Part shown: positions 1 through 5,069 of the stretch, one piece after another
Layout: each line of letters starts with the position of its first letter
How positions within the stretch are numbered: position 1 is the stretch's first letter
Origin: Chloroflexota bacterium
Lineage (GTDB): Bacteria; Chloroflexota; UBA11872; VXNJ01
DNA: 5,069 nucleotides
Assembly (NCBI GenBank): GCA_026708165.1
Contig: JAPOVO010000341.1
Coordinates: 1-5,069 of the forward strand
Direction: 5' to 3'
Translations under genes and position numbers: made by a program
Notes under the pieces: generated by a model
What the model saw: the letters and a program-made list of their open reading frames with translations, nothing else
What the model was told of the DNA's origin: nothing
The model's database searches: none

Positions 1-1
1 T

Positions 2-154
2 GAGCATTTTCGGGACCCGCAAACGCGCGAACACTATCGTGAGCAGCACTGCTTGAGTGAAATTCCCGGAGGCATAGTCGACTTCATGGAGTTCTACGAA
101 TCGCGACGCCAACGGCTGCAGGACCGGATCGGAAAGCTAGTAAACTCCGCTTAA
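2..154 (+). CDS. C-terminal end of a truncated gene, possibly DUF262/GmrSD-like
   Basis: The frame is open from the window edge to a TAA stop and gives 50 residues, so the start and most of the gene lie to the left. The visible part is charged and probably helical. A segment rich in His, Arg and Glu comes first, then a motif reading VDFMEFYESRRQRL and an amphipathic helix ending DRIGKLVNSA. From memory, an F-x-EF-x-E-x-RR-x-x-L pattern close to the C-terminus is common in DUF262/GmrSD-type proteins, which are modification-dependent nucleases and relatives, so that family is a tentative suggestion. No catalytic motif is visible in this fragment. A strong intrinsic terminator begins at the stop codon, which supports a real gene end here. 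The identity is weak; that this is coding sequence is fairly likely. Confidence 0.5.
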   Translation, partial: EHFRDPQTREHYREQHCLSEIPGGIVDFMEFYESRRQRLQDRIGKLVNSA

Positions 155-188
155 GGTGCCCCGGAGGTTATCGACCTCGGTACCTTTT
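153..188 (+). terminator. Intrinsic terminator of the left-hand gene
   Basis: An inverted repeat starts inside the TAA stop of the upstream gene. AAGGT (153-157) pairs with ACCTT (182-186). An upper stem forms between CCGGAGGT (161-168) and ACCTCGG (174-180) with one bulged G, closed by the loop TATCG (169-173). The structure runs into TTTT at 185-188. A GC-rich stem plus a short T-run immediately after a stop codon is the standard layout of a Rho-independent terminator. It would insulate this gene from the convergent ABC exporter. Confidence 0.6.
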
Positions 189-278
189 CGTAACTCACCA
201 TCACCGTCAAGTCGCCGACCTGCCGACCTACCCGACGCCGCTCTTCGCCGAAATGGTGATCGAAGGGGTAGTCGGCTG

Positions 279-313
279 AAAGAGGGCGCTGGGCTAGCCC
301 GCGGTCGCCCTCT
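279..313 (-). terminator. Hairpin overlapping the exporter stop codon, possible terminator
   Basis: A perfect 8-bp inverted repeat joins AGAGGGCG (281-288) and CGCCCTCT (306-313). It encloses a second perfect palindrome, GGGCTAGCCC (291-300), which contains the exporter's TAG stop (294-296, read on the minus strand). On the minus strand the outer stem is followed only by TTC, so the T-run is very short. It may work as a weak terminator or protect the 3' end of the mRNA. Confidence 0.4.
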
Positions 314-3300
314 GCTCCTGCATCTGCGTTGCCACAAGCTGCGCGTACAGCCCGCCGCGTTCGACGAGCTCCTCGTGCTTCCCCTGCTCGACGACCGCGC
401 CCTCGTCGAGCACCAGGATGCTGTCGGCGTCGCGAATGGTTGACAGCCTGTGGGCTATCACGATCGTCGTCCTGCCGGACATGAGCCGGTTGAGCGCCTC
501 CCGGACAGTCGCCTCGCTGATCGCGTCCAGGTGCGACGTGGCCTCGTCCAGGATCAGCACCGGGGCGTTCTTGAGGATCGCGCGGGCAATCGCGATCCGC
601 TGCCGCTGACCGCCCGAAAGCTGCATTCCCCGCTCGCCGACGCGCGTGTCGTAGCCATCCGGGAACGACTCGATGAACCCATCCGCGTTGGCCTGCAGCG
701 CGGCCTCCTCCACCTCCGAGTCCGTCGCGTCGTACCGACCGAGCCGGATGTTCTCGCGGATAGTGTCGTTGAACAGGTAGGTGTCCTGCGCGACGAGTGC
801 CATGCGGCCGCGCAGGTCATCGAGCAGGAGCTCGTCCAGACCGTGGCCCTGCAGGGCAATGTCTCCCCGGTCCGGGTCCCAGAAGCGCATCATCAGATAG
901 GCGACGGTGGTCTTGCCCGCCCCTGATCGCCCCACCACAGCCACGGTCTGCCCCGACCCGATGCCAAAGGACGCATCGACCAGCGCCTGCGGGTCGCCCT
1001 CCGAGTAAGCGAAGGCCACGTCGTCGAAGTCGATGGACGGCGTGCCGGACGCTGCCTCGTCGGCGAGGTGTGCCACGCCGGGGCCGTCCCGCACCGGCAC
1101 CGCTTCGTCGTGGACTGCGAGGATGCGACGGGACGCGGCCAGCGTCTCCATCATCTGCTTCATGGTGCGGGCCAGTTCGCTCACCGGGCTGAACGACGCC
1201 AGGGCCAGCACGCTGACCAGCGGTAGATCTGTTCGAGCTATCTGTCCGTCGAGCACCAGCCAGACGCCCGTTGCCAGCACCGCCAGCCCGCCGAGTCCCA
1301 TCATGGCCTCCATGAAGCCTATCTGGGAAGCCTGCGACTTCTGGAACCGGACCCGGTGACCAGCATAGTTCCAGCCGTTCTCCGACAGCTCACGGTTCCG
1401 GTCGGGCCCCCGGCCGAAAGCGACGATCTCCCGCATGCCCTGGATGCTGTCGACCATGTAGGCGTGGATCTCCCCGAGGCGGCTGCGGATCTCGGTACCC
1501 AGCCGCTCGATACGGGCGTTGGCGAAGAACGGGCTGATGGCTACCGCCACCAGAAACGGGGCGAGCACCGCGGCGATGGGCCACGATACGACGGCCAACC
1601 AGGCCAGCAGGCCGCCCGGTATCAGGACCGCCACGATCATCGGAGACACGGCATGCGCGAAGAAGAACTCGACCGTCTCCACATCGCCCCCGACGACGCT
1701 GACGAAGTCGCCGGAGCGACGCCGGACCATGTAGGCCGGCGCGAGCGGCTCCAGCTTTTCGTAGAGGTCCACGCGCATCTTCGCCAGCAGTCTGAACGCC
1801 ATGTCGTGCGCCTGCCACGACTCCAGGTAGAACAACAACGCAGAGAGCGGCGCGAAAAGGCACACGAGGACGAGAAACGTCGTCAAGGGCTCGCCGCGGA
1901 ACACCGCCCCCACCAGGAGTGCGCTGAACGCTCCCAGGAGGATGACGGAGCCATGATGGAACAACCCCAGGGTGACGGTGCCCAGGAACTGGTATTTGAC
2001 TGGCCCGACTAACCCGACCAGCCTGACCCAGACGTTCAGGGAGCGGATGTTGACCCGCTCTTCGCCGTCGAGGGAATGCGAAGGCGCGTCATCCTGATGG
2101 CCGTTGGACGGGCGCAGATCGGAGATCTGTTCGATGGAGACTTTGGCCGGCGCCCGCTTGGGGGCGGCGACCGCGGCCAGGTCGACCATGCCCATCTGGG
2201 CCTGCTGGCGCATGAGCCCCGCATAGGTGCCGTCGGCGGCCATCAGGTCGGCGTGCGACCCGATCTCCACGGCCCGACCTTCATCCAGGACCAGGATGCG
2301 GTCTGCTTTGATGACGCTGGAAAGACGGTGAGCGATGATGAGCGTCGTCCTGTTCTCCATCAGACGGTCGAGCGCCGCCTGGATAACGGATTCATTCTCC
2401 GCATCCACGCTGGAGAGCGCCTCGTCCAGCAGCAGGATTGACGTGTCCTTCAGCAGGGCACGCGCAATGGCCAGCCGCTGGCGCTGTCCGCCCGACAGCC
2501 TGACTGCTCGCTCGCCGACGACGGTGTCGTAGCCTTGCGGCAGGTCCGCAATGAACTCGTGGGCGTTCGCGGCCCGGGCGGCCTCCTCCAGCTCCTGCTG
2601 GGTGGCGTCTGGCTTCCCGAAGCGCAGGTTCTCGGCGACGGTACCGTGGAACAGGTATGTGTCCTGGGTGACTACTGATATGTTGTCTCTGAGCGCGTCC
2701 AGCGGGAGGTCCCGGAGGTCATGCCCCCCGAGCTTGATTGAGCCGGACTGCGGGTCGTAGAAGCGGTACATCAGCCAGACCAGCGTCGACTTGCCGGCAC
2801 CGCTGGCGCCTACCACGCCGAGGGTTTCGCCCTTGTGCAGTTTGAACGACACATCGCGGAGCGCGGGCCGGTGGCCGCTGTCATAGCCGAAGGTCACGCC
2901 CTCGAATGTGACCTCCGGTGTGAGGTCGGGCGCAGGCTGCTTGGCGGCGGCTTCGGATTCGAGGATCGTCACCGGCTCGTCCATGATGCCGAAGAGGCTC
3001 TGCGCCGATGAGAGCACGTTCATGCCCTGGTGGTAGAGGTTGGTCAGCTCCCGCATGGGCCGGAACACTTCGACCCCGAGCATCAGTACGATCAGCAGAG
3101 GCCGCAGCTCCATGTCGCCGTTCCCGACGCGGACAGCGCCCACGGCCAGGGCTACCGCGGCCCCGGTGGCCATGAAGAATATCGACGCGCCGCTGGTGGC
3201 GCTGTTGGCGGCGACCACGCCCATGGTGCTCTTGTATAGGTGGTGAGCGCGTTGCGCCAGTGCCCTGCCGCGGCTCTTGCTCTGCCCAAACGCCTTGAGC

Positions 3301-3923
3301 GTCGCCAGCCCCTGGACGCTGTCCAGAAAGTCCGAACCCAGAGCGCCATAGGACCGGCGGCGCCTGTAGCTGCTGTCCCGGTTCCATCGATAGAACGAGG
3401 CGGGAACGACTAGCGCGAGGATCGCGAACAGCAGGAAGATGAGCGCAATGTATGGGTCGAGCGTCACCATGAAGGCGAAGATTGCGATGGGAGCGATGGC
3501 TGAGACGATGATCTGCGACAGGTACTGCCCGAAGAAGGTCTCCAGCCGCTCGATGCCCTCGACGGTGGCGAGGACCACGTCGCCGGTCCGGTTCCGGTCG
3601 GCATATCCCGGGCCCAGTCGCAACACGTGCTCGTATACCCGCTCACGCAGCTTGATCTTGACGATGTTGGCGGTGTGATGGCTCACCGCGTTCTGCCAGT
3701 ACTGGAAGACGCTGCGGGCGACGATGAGGGCCGCGATGACCAGCAGCGGCGCTGCGAGCGCGGTGAAGTCCGCCTGCCCGGTGATGACCCGGTAGATAAC
3801 CACGCCGGATACCGCCAGGGGAGCAACGCCTGCGCCCACGGCGATCAGGCCCAGGGCGGCGGCAAACAGGATCCGGAGTCGCACGCCGCGAGTCAATCCG
3901 AACAATCGCCAATCGAAGTACAT
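294..3923 (-). CDS. Fused CydDC-like ABC exporter (TMD-NBD-TMD-NBD), 1209 aa
   Basis: This is a full ABC exporter in one chain, acting in the cytoplasmic membrane and driven by ATP. Half 1 has membrane segments at roughly 18-45, 54-77, 133-175 and 243-290. NBD1 follows with Walker A GASGAGKST (372-380), Q-loop Q420, LSGGQ (476-480), Walker B ILLLDE (496-501) and H-loop H532. A hydrophilic linker spans about 575-627. Half 2 has membrane segments at roughly 643-700, 754-801 and 867-915. NBD2 follows with Walker A GRSGAGKTT (998-1006), Q1046, LSGGQ (1103-1107), LILDE (1123-1127) and H1158. Both catalytic glutamates (E501, E1127) are present, so both ATP sites look competent. TMD1 resembles CydD (for example FLDSVQGLATLKAFG near 199-213) and TMD2 resembles CydC (YEKLEPLAPA near 721-730). 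Known CydDC proteins act in cytochrome bd assembly, with thiol or heme transport proposed. No cydAB genes are visible here, so the substrate is unknown. The ATG at 3923 is firm: AGGAG lies 7 bases upstream and an in-frame TGA (3929-3927) rules out a longer start. Confidence 0.93.
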   Translation of the reverse strand: MYFDWRLFGLTRGVRLRILFAAALGLIAVGAGVAPLAVSGVVIYRVITGQADFTALAAPLLVIAALIVARSVFQYWQNAVSHHTANIVKIKLRERVYEHVLRLGPGYADRNRTGDVVLATVEGIERLETFFGQYLSQIIVSAIAPIAIFAFMVTLDPYIALIFLLFAILALVVPASFYRWNRDSSYRRRRSYGALGSDFLDSVQGLATLKAFGQSKSRGRALAQRAHHLYKSTMGVVAANSATSGASIFFMATGAAVALAVGAVRVGNGDMELRPLLIVLMLGVEVFRPMRELTNLYHQGMNVLSSAQSLFGIMDEPVTILESEAAAKQPAPDLTPEVTFEGVTFGYDSGHRPALRDVSFKLHKGETLGVVGASGAGKSTLVWLMYRFYDPQSGSIKLGGHDLRDLPLDALRDNISVVTQDTYLFHGTVAENLRFGKPDATQQELEEAARAANAHEFIADLPQGYDTVVGERAVRLSGGQRQRLAIARALLKDTSILLLDEALSSVDAENESVIQAALDRLMENRTTLIIAHRLSSVIKADRILVLDEGRAVEIGSHADLMAADGTYAGLMRQQAQMGMVDLAAVAAPKRAPAKVSIEQISDLRPSNGHQDDAPSHSLDGEERVNIRSLNVWVRLVGLVGPVKYQFLGTVTLGLFHHGSVILLGAFSALLVGAVFRGEPLTTFLVLVCLFAPLSALLFYLESWQAHDMAFRLLAKMRVDLYEKLEPLAPAYMVRRRSGDFVSVVGGDVETVEFFFAHAVSPMIVAVLIPGGLLAWLAVVSWPIAAVLAPFLVAVAISPFFANARIERLGTEIRSRLGEIHAYMVDSIQGMREIVAFGRGPDRNRELSENGWNYAGHRVRFQKSQASQIGFMEAMMGLGGLAVLATGVWLVLDGQIARTDLPLVSVLALASFSPVSELARTMKQMMETLAASRRILAVHDEAVPVRDGPGVAHLADEAASGTPSIDFDDVAFAYSEGDPQALVDASFGIGSGQTVAVVGRSGAGKTTVAYLMMRFWDPDRGDIALQGHGLDELLLDDLRGRMALVAQDTYLFNDTIRENIRLGRYDATDSEVEEAALQANADGFIESFPDGYDTRVGERGMQLSGGQRQRIAIARAILKNAPVLILDEATSHLDAISEATVREALNRLMSGRTTIVIAHRLSTIRDADSILVLDEGAVVEQGKHEELVERGGLYAQLVATQMQEQRATAG

Positions 3924-3930
3924 CGCTCAA

Positions 3931-3935
3931 CTCCT
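3931..3935 (-). promoter_or_regulatory. Ribosome binding site of the ABC exporter
   Basis: On the minus strand AGGAG stands 7 bases before the ATG at 3923-3921, ideal Shine-Dalgarno spacing. Together with the in-frame TGA just upstream of the ATG, it fixes the start of the exporter. A matching promoter is not clear. The best pair I see is TTGCGG (3981-3976) and TACAGT (3958-3953) with a 17-base spacer, which is a poor match to a sigma-70 consensus. Confidence 0.75.
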
Positions 3936-4014
3936 GCAAGCCGCGACGAGGCACTGTAGACCACAGGCGAAGCGCCCGCAATAGACCCGCTCTTGTTCCT
4001 GAGTCCGCCGCGCG

Positions 4015-4198
4015 TCAACAGGCGGGTATGTCCGGTGGTTCCTGCAACCGTCCGCCGGTGGCCTGGATCGAATCCTCCAGAGGACTGGTGCAGTCGATGG
4101 CCTCCGGGCTCTTCGCCGCAACTGGCGTGGAATCCAACAGCCTGAAGACCTCCGCCGCCCCCCAACGGCGCTAGCATCCTCTGGTATCCCTCCACGGC
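4015..4198 (-). pseudogene. Frameshifted gene remnant, possibly an ABC exporter TMD-linker fragment
   Basis: Two adjoining minus-strand frames look coding. The first, from about 4198, reads EGYQRMLAPLG. The second reads GAAEVFRLLDSTPVAAKSP and runs to a TGA at 4017-4015. Removing one G from the G6 run at 4158-4163 joins them into one frame of about 60 codons. About three quarters of its third positions are G or C, like the real genes nearby. The pattern A-A-E-V-F-R-L-L-D followed by an acidic, proline-rich stretch resembles the end of the last membrane helix and the linker before the nucleotide-binding domain in ABC exporters. No Walker or LSGGQ motif follows. The fragment lies 91 bases upstream of the intact exporter on the same strand. 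It is cut at its 5' side where the toxin-antitoxin operator begins, with an in-frame TAA at 4213-4211. The decayed coding sequence is reasonably supported; the ABC identity is tentative, and another protein's C-terminus is possible. Confidence 0.45.
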
Positions 4199-4200
4199 CG

Positions 4201-4231
4201 ATACGTATACTTATCTAGAACATACGTATAC
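4201..4231 (+). promoter_or_regulatory. Twin palindromic operator and likely promoter of the toxin-antitoxin operon
   Basis: The 10-mer ATACGTATAC occurs twice, at 4201-4210 and 4222-4231. Each copy contains the perfect palindrome ATACGTAT, and the copies are 21 bp apart, close to two helical turns. This AT-rich island stands out in GC-rich surroundings and ends 24 bases before the antitoxin start. TATACT (4206-4211) could be a -10 box, although no good -35 is visible. Ribbon-helix-helix antitoxins such as VapB typically bind paired palindromes like these over their own promoter, so autoregulation is inferred. Confidence 0.6.
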
Positions 4232-4255
4232 AGAATCCAGAGGTCCCAACCCGCC

Positions 4256-4480
4256 ATGAAGCAAAAGCTGACCATCACCGTCGACGCCGAACTGATCCCC
4301 GTCGCCAAGCGCTACGCCCGGTCCCAGGGCGTGTCGCTATCGTCGCTCGTCGAGCAGGCTCTCAGGGGGCTGGCCGGAGACGGCTCCCCGTCGTTCGCCT
4401 CACGATGGCGAGGCAAGTTCCGGCTGGCGGAGCGTGACGATCCCCGCTACCGCACGCTCGCCGAGAAGTACCTGAAGTGA
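4256..4480 (+). CDS. VapB-like ribbon-helix-helix antitoxin (DUF6364-like), 74 aa
   Basis: This small protein is the probable antitoxin of a type II module, binding and neutralising the PIN toxin encoded next to it and repressing the operon. The N-terminus KLTITVDAELI (4-14) fits the DNA-binding beta strand of a ribbon-helix-helix fold. Helices follow through AKRYARSQG (17-25) and SLSSLVEQALRGL (27-39). The C-terminal part, FASRWRGKFRLAERDDPRYRTLAEKYLK from about residue 47 in segments, is charged and would wrap around the toxin. An F-x-x-x-W-x-G-K-F element followed by D-x-R and an L-x-x-K-Y-L ending matches what I recall of DUF6364 antitoxins. The ATG is preceded by AGAGG (4239-4243), 12 bases away, so the ribosome site is somewhat distant. 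The stop TGA overlaps the toxin start, and the twin-palindrome operator sits just upstream. Confidence 0.85.
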   Translation: MKQKLTITVDAELIPVAKRYARSQGVSLSSLVEQALRGLAGDGSPSFASRWRGKFRLAERDDPRYRTLAEKYLK

Positions 4481-4884
4481 TCCTTCTCGACATCGACGTG
4501 CTCATCGACGTCGCGCTCGACAGGCGTCCGCACTCCGACCCGGCCTCGGAGCTACTCGACCGCATCGAGCACGGCGCCGAGGCCGCATTCATTGCGTGGC
4601 ACTCGGTATCGAACCTCTATTACCTGGTGGCTCCCGCGCTTGGAGGCGTGACCGCCCGCGACTTCATAGTCGAGCTGACCCGCTTCGTGGCAGTGGCTTC
4701 GACCGATACTGAAAGCATCCACTATGCCGCCGGGCTGCCGATGCCCGACTTCGAGGACGCCATGCAGGTCGCCGCCGCCCGCGCCTGCGGGGCGCGGCGC
4801 ATCGTCACCCGGAACGTCGCCGACTACGAACGCTCTCCCATACCCGCCGTCGATCCCCAGCAGGCGCTGAGCGGACTGTTCTGA
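4477..4884 (+). CDS. vapC: VapC-like PIN-domain toxin ribonuclease, 135 aa
   Basis: This is a PIN-domain protein of normal VapC length. In known VapC toxins the domain is a Mg-dependent endoribonuclease that cuts tRNA, rRNA or mRNA and halts translation; the target here cannot be told. The first strand reads LLDIDVLID (3-11), giving acidic D5 and D11, with Asp at position 7 where many relatives have Asn (D-T-N). A middle segment, SVSNLYYLV (43-51), matches the S/T-x-x-x-x-YYI segment of one PIN subfamily. DFEDAMQ (91-97) gives D91, E93 and D94. TRNVADY (111-117) gives D116, and the end PAVDPQQAL (123-131) is also typical. The start codon is GTG at 4477, overlapping the antitoxin TGA as GTGA. 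No separate ribosome site is obvious, so translation is probably coupled and antitoxin is made first. The operon architecture, antitoxin first with a 4-base overlap, is standard. Confidence 0.88.
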   Translation: MILLDIDVLIDVALDRRPHSDPASELLDRIEHGAEAAFIAWHSVSNLYYLVAPALGGVTARDFIVELTRFVAVASTDTESIHYAAGLPMPDFEDAMQVAAARACGARRIVTRNVADYERSPIPAVDPQQALSGLF

Positions 4885-4905
4885 CGTTTGCTACCCGGCC
4901 TCCCT

Positions 4906-4921
4906 GGCCGCTTCGCCGGCC
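4906..4921 (+). terminator. GC-rich hairpin after the toxin gene, weak terminator candidate
   Basis: GGCCG (4906-4910) pairs with CGGCC (4917-4921) around the loop CTTCGC, starting 21 bases after the toxin stop codon. No T-run follows, so it does not meet the usual intrinsic-terminator pattern. It is listed because it is the only stem near the operon's end. Confidence 0.25.
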
Positions 4922-4953
4922 GTCTCGGCGCCGTCGGCCCCGGCTCTGCCTCA

Positions 4954-5026
4954 AATGTCGCAGAAATATGTCGCCGGCAATCCGGTGGACAAGCCCTCTG
5001 GACAACGGCGGCCCGTAGTTGCGACA
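4954..5026. repeat. Repeated TGTCGC motifs in both orientations, possible transposon end
   Basis: ATGTCGC occurs at 4955-4961 and 4968-4974, 13 bp apart, in the same orientation. The reverse complement GCGACA lies at 5021-5026. TGTCGCA (4956-4962) and TGCGACA (5020-5026) form a perfect 7-bp inverted pair. GACAC repeats at 5023-5027 and 5034-5038. Multiple short TGT-starting repeats clustered near a terminus are known from several insertion sequences, IS21-type ends among them. No transposase reading frame is visible before the window ends, so the element is inferred, not shown. Confidence 0.35.
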
Positions 5027-5054
5027 CTTTTCGAGACACCTGAGGATCAAACGG

Positions 5055-5069
5055 CAGGCGCCGCGCCTG
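5055..5069. repeat. Perfect short hairpin at the right edge
   Basis: CAGGCG (5055-5060) and CGCCTG (5064-5069) are perfect reverse complements separated by CCG. The stem ends exactly at the window edge, so whether it continues or is followed by a T-run cannot be seen. It may be a terminator, part of a mobile-element end, or chance in GC-rich sequence. Confidence 0.3.

Noticed and set aside
189..280. A minus-strand frame with protein-like stretches between the two convergent genes
   Set aside because: It is short, has no start or ribosome site, and has no recognisable motif. The stretch is only about 90 bases of spacer between two terminators.
156..443. A plus-strand open frame of 95 codons across the left intergenic region
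   Set aside because: It starts inside the terminator of the previous gene and runs antisense into the end of the exporter. It has no ribosome site, and the composition looks like a shadow.
1356..2012. A long plus-strand open frame (218 codons) antisense to the exporter
   Set aside because: It lies wholly opposite the exporter's second membrane domain. Its composition is rich in Arg, Asp, Glu and Gln with no recognisable motif, as expected for an antisense shadow of a GC-rich gene.
3953..3981. A sigma-70-like promoter for the exporter (TTGCGG, 17 bases, TACAGT, minus strand)
   Set aside because: Both boxes match the consensus poorly, so it is mentioned under the ribosome site but not called as a feature.
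3893..4195. A 100-codon minus-strand open frame from a GTG through the exporter start
   Set aside because: Only its first part looks coding. After the G6 run the coding-like signal moves to another frame, so it is better explained as a frameshifted remnant than as one intact gene.
4060..4200. A tRNA-like impression on the minus strand (GGAGGGATACC start, TTCGATCC near 4070)
   Set aside because: The acceptor and anticodon stems do not pair, and the TTCGAT element lacks a proper five-base T-stem. No tRNA fold could be built.
4805..5050. Minus-strand open frames over the end of the toxin gene and the right spacer
   Set aside because: They overlap the well-supported toxin on the other strand, are Arg-rich and show no domain or ribosome-site evidence.

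Overview
The window comes from a GC-rich bacterial genome. GC content was judged by eye and not calculated. Codon third positions in the real genes are mostly G or C. No rRNA, tRNA or taxonomic marker is present. A one-piece CydDC-like exporter next to a VapBC module with a DUF6364-like antitoxin would fit an uncultured Chloroflexota, Actinomycetota or similar lineage, but that placement is a guess.

Layout from left to right. Positions 2-154 (+) are the last 50 codons of a gene entering from the left. Its tail faintly resembles the end of DUF262/GmrSD-type proteins. A good intrinsic terminator follows it at 153-188. A convergent gene at 294-3923 (-) encodes a 1209-residue ABC exporter with both halves (TMD-NBD-TMD-NBD) in one chain. 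The first half is CydD-like and the second CydC-like. A hairpin overlapping its stop codon may be its terminator. The stretch 3924-4255 holds the exporter's ribosome binding site, a frameshifted gene remnant on the minus strand (4015-4198), and an AT-rich twin palindrome (4201-4231) that looks like the promoter-operator of the next unit. Positions 4256-4480 and 4477-4884 (+) form a two-gene toxin-antitoxin operon: a ribbon-helix-helix VapB-like antitoxin and a PIN-domain VapC-like ribonuclease, overlapping by four bases (GTGA). The last 185 bases contain no recognisable gene, but they carry repeated TGTCGC motifs in both orientations and two hairpins, possibly the edge of a mobile element.

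How the parts relate. The exporter appears to be a single-gene unit. Its substrate cannot be read from the sequence, and no cytochrome bd genes are visible. The antitoxin probably represses its own operon through the twin palindromes and neutralises the PIN toxin. The toxin-antitoxin cassette starts exactly where the gene remnant is cut off and is followed by transposon-like repeats, which suggests it arrived as an insertion. I found no convincing undescribed system. The items most worth checking are the remnant next to the exporter, the operator geometry and the right-hand repeat cluster.
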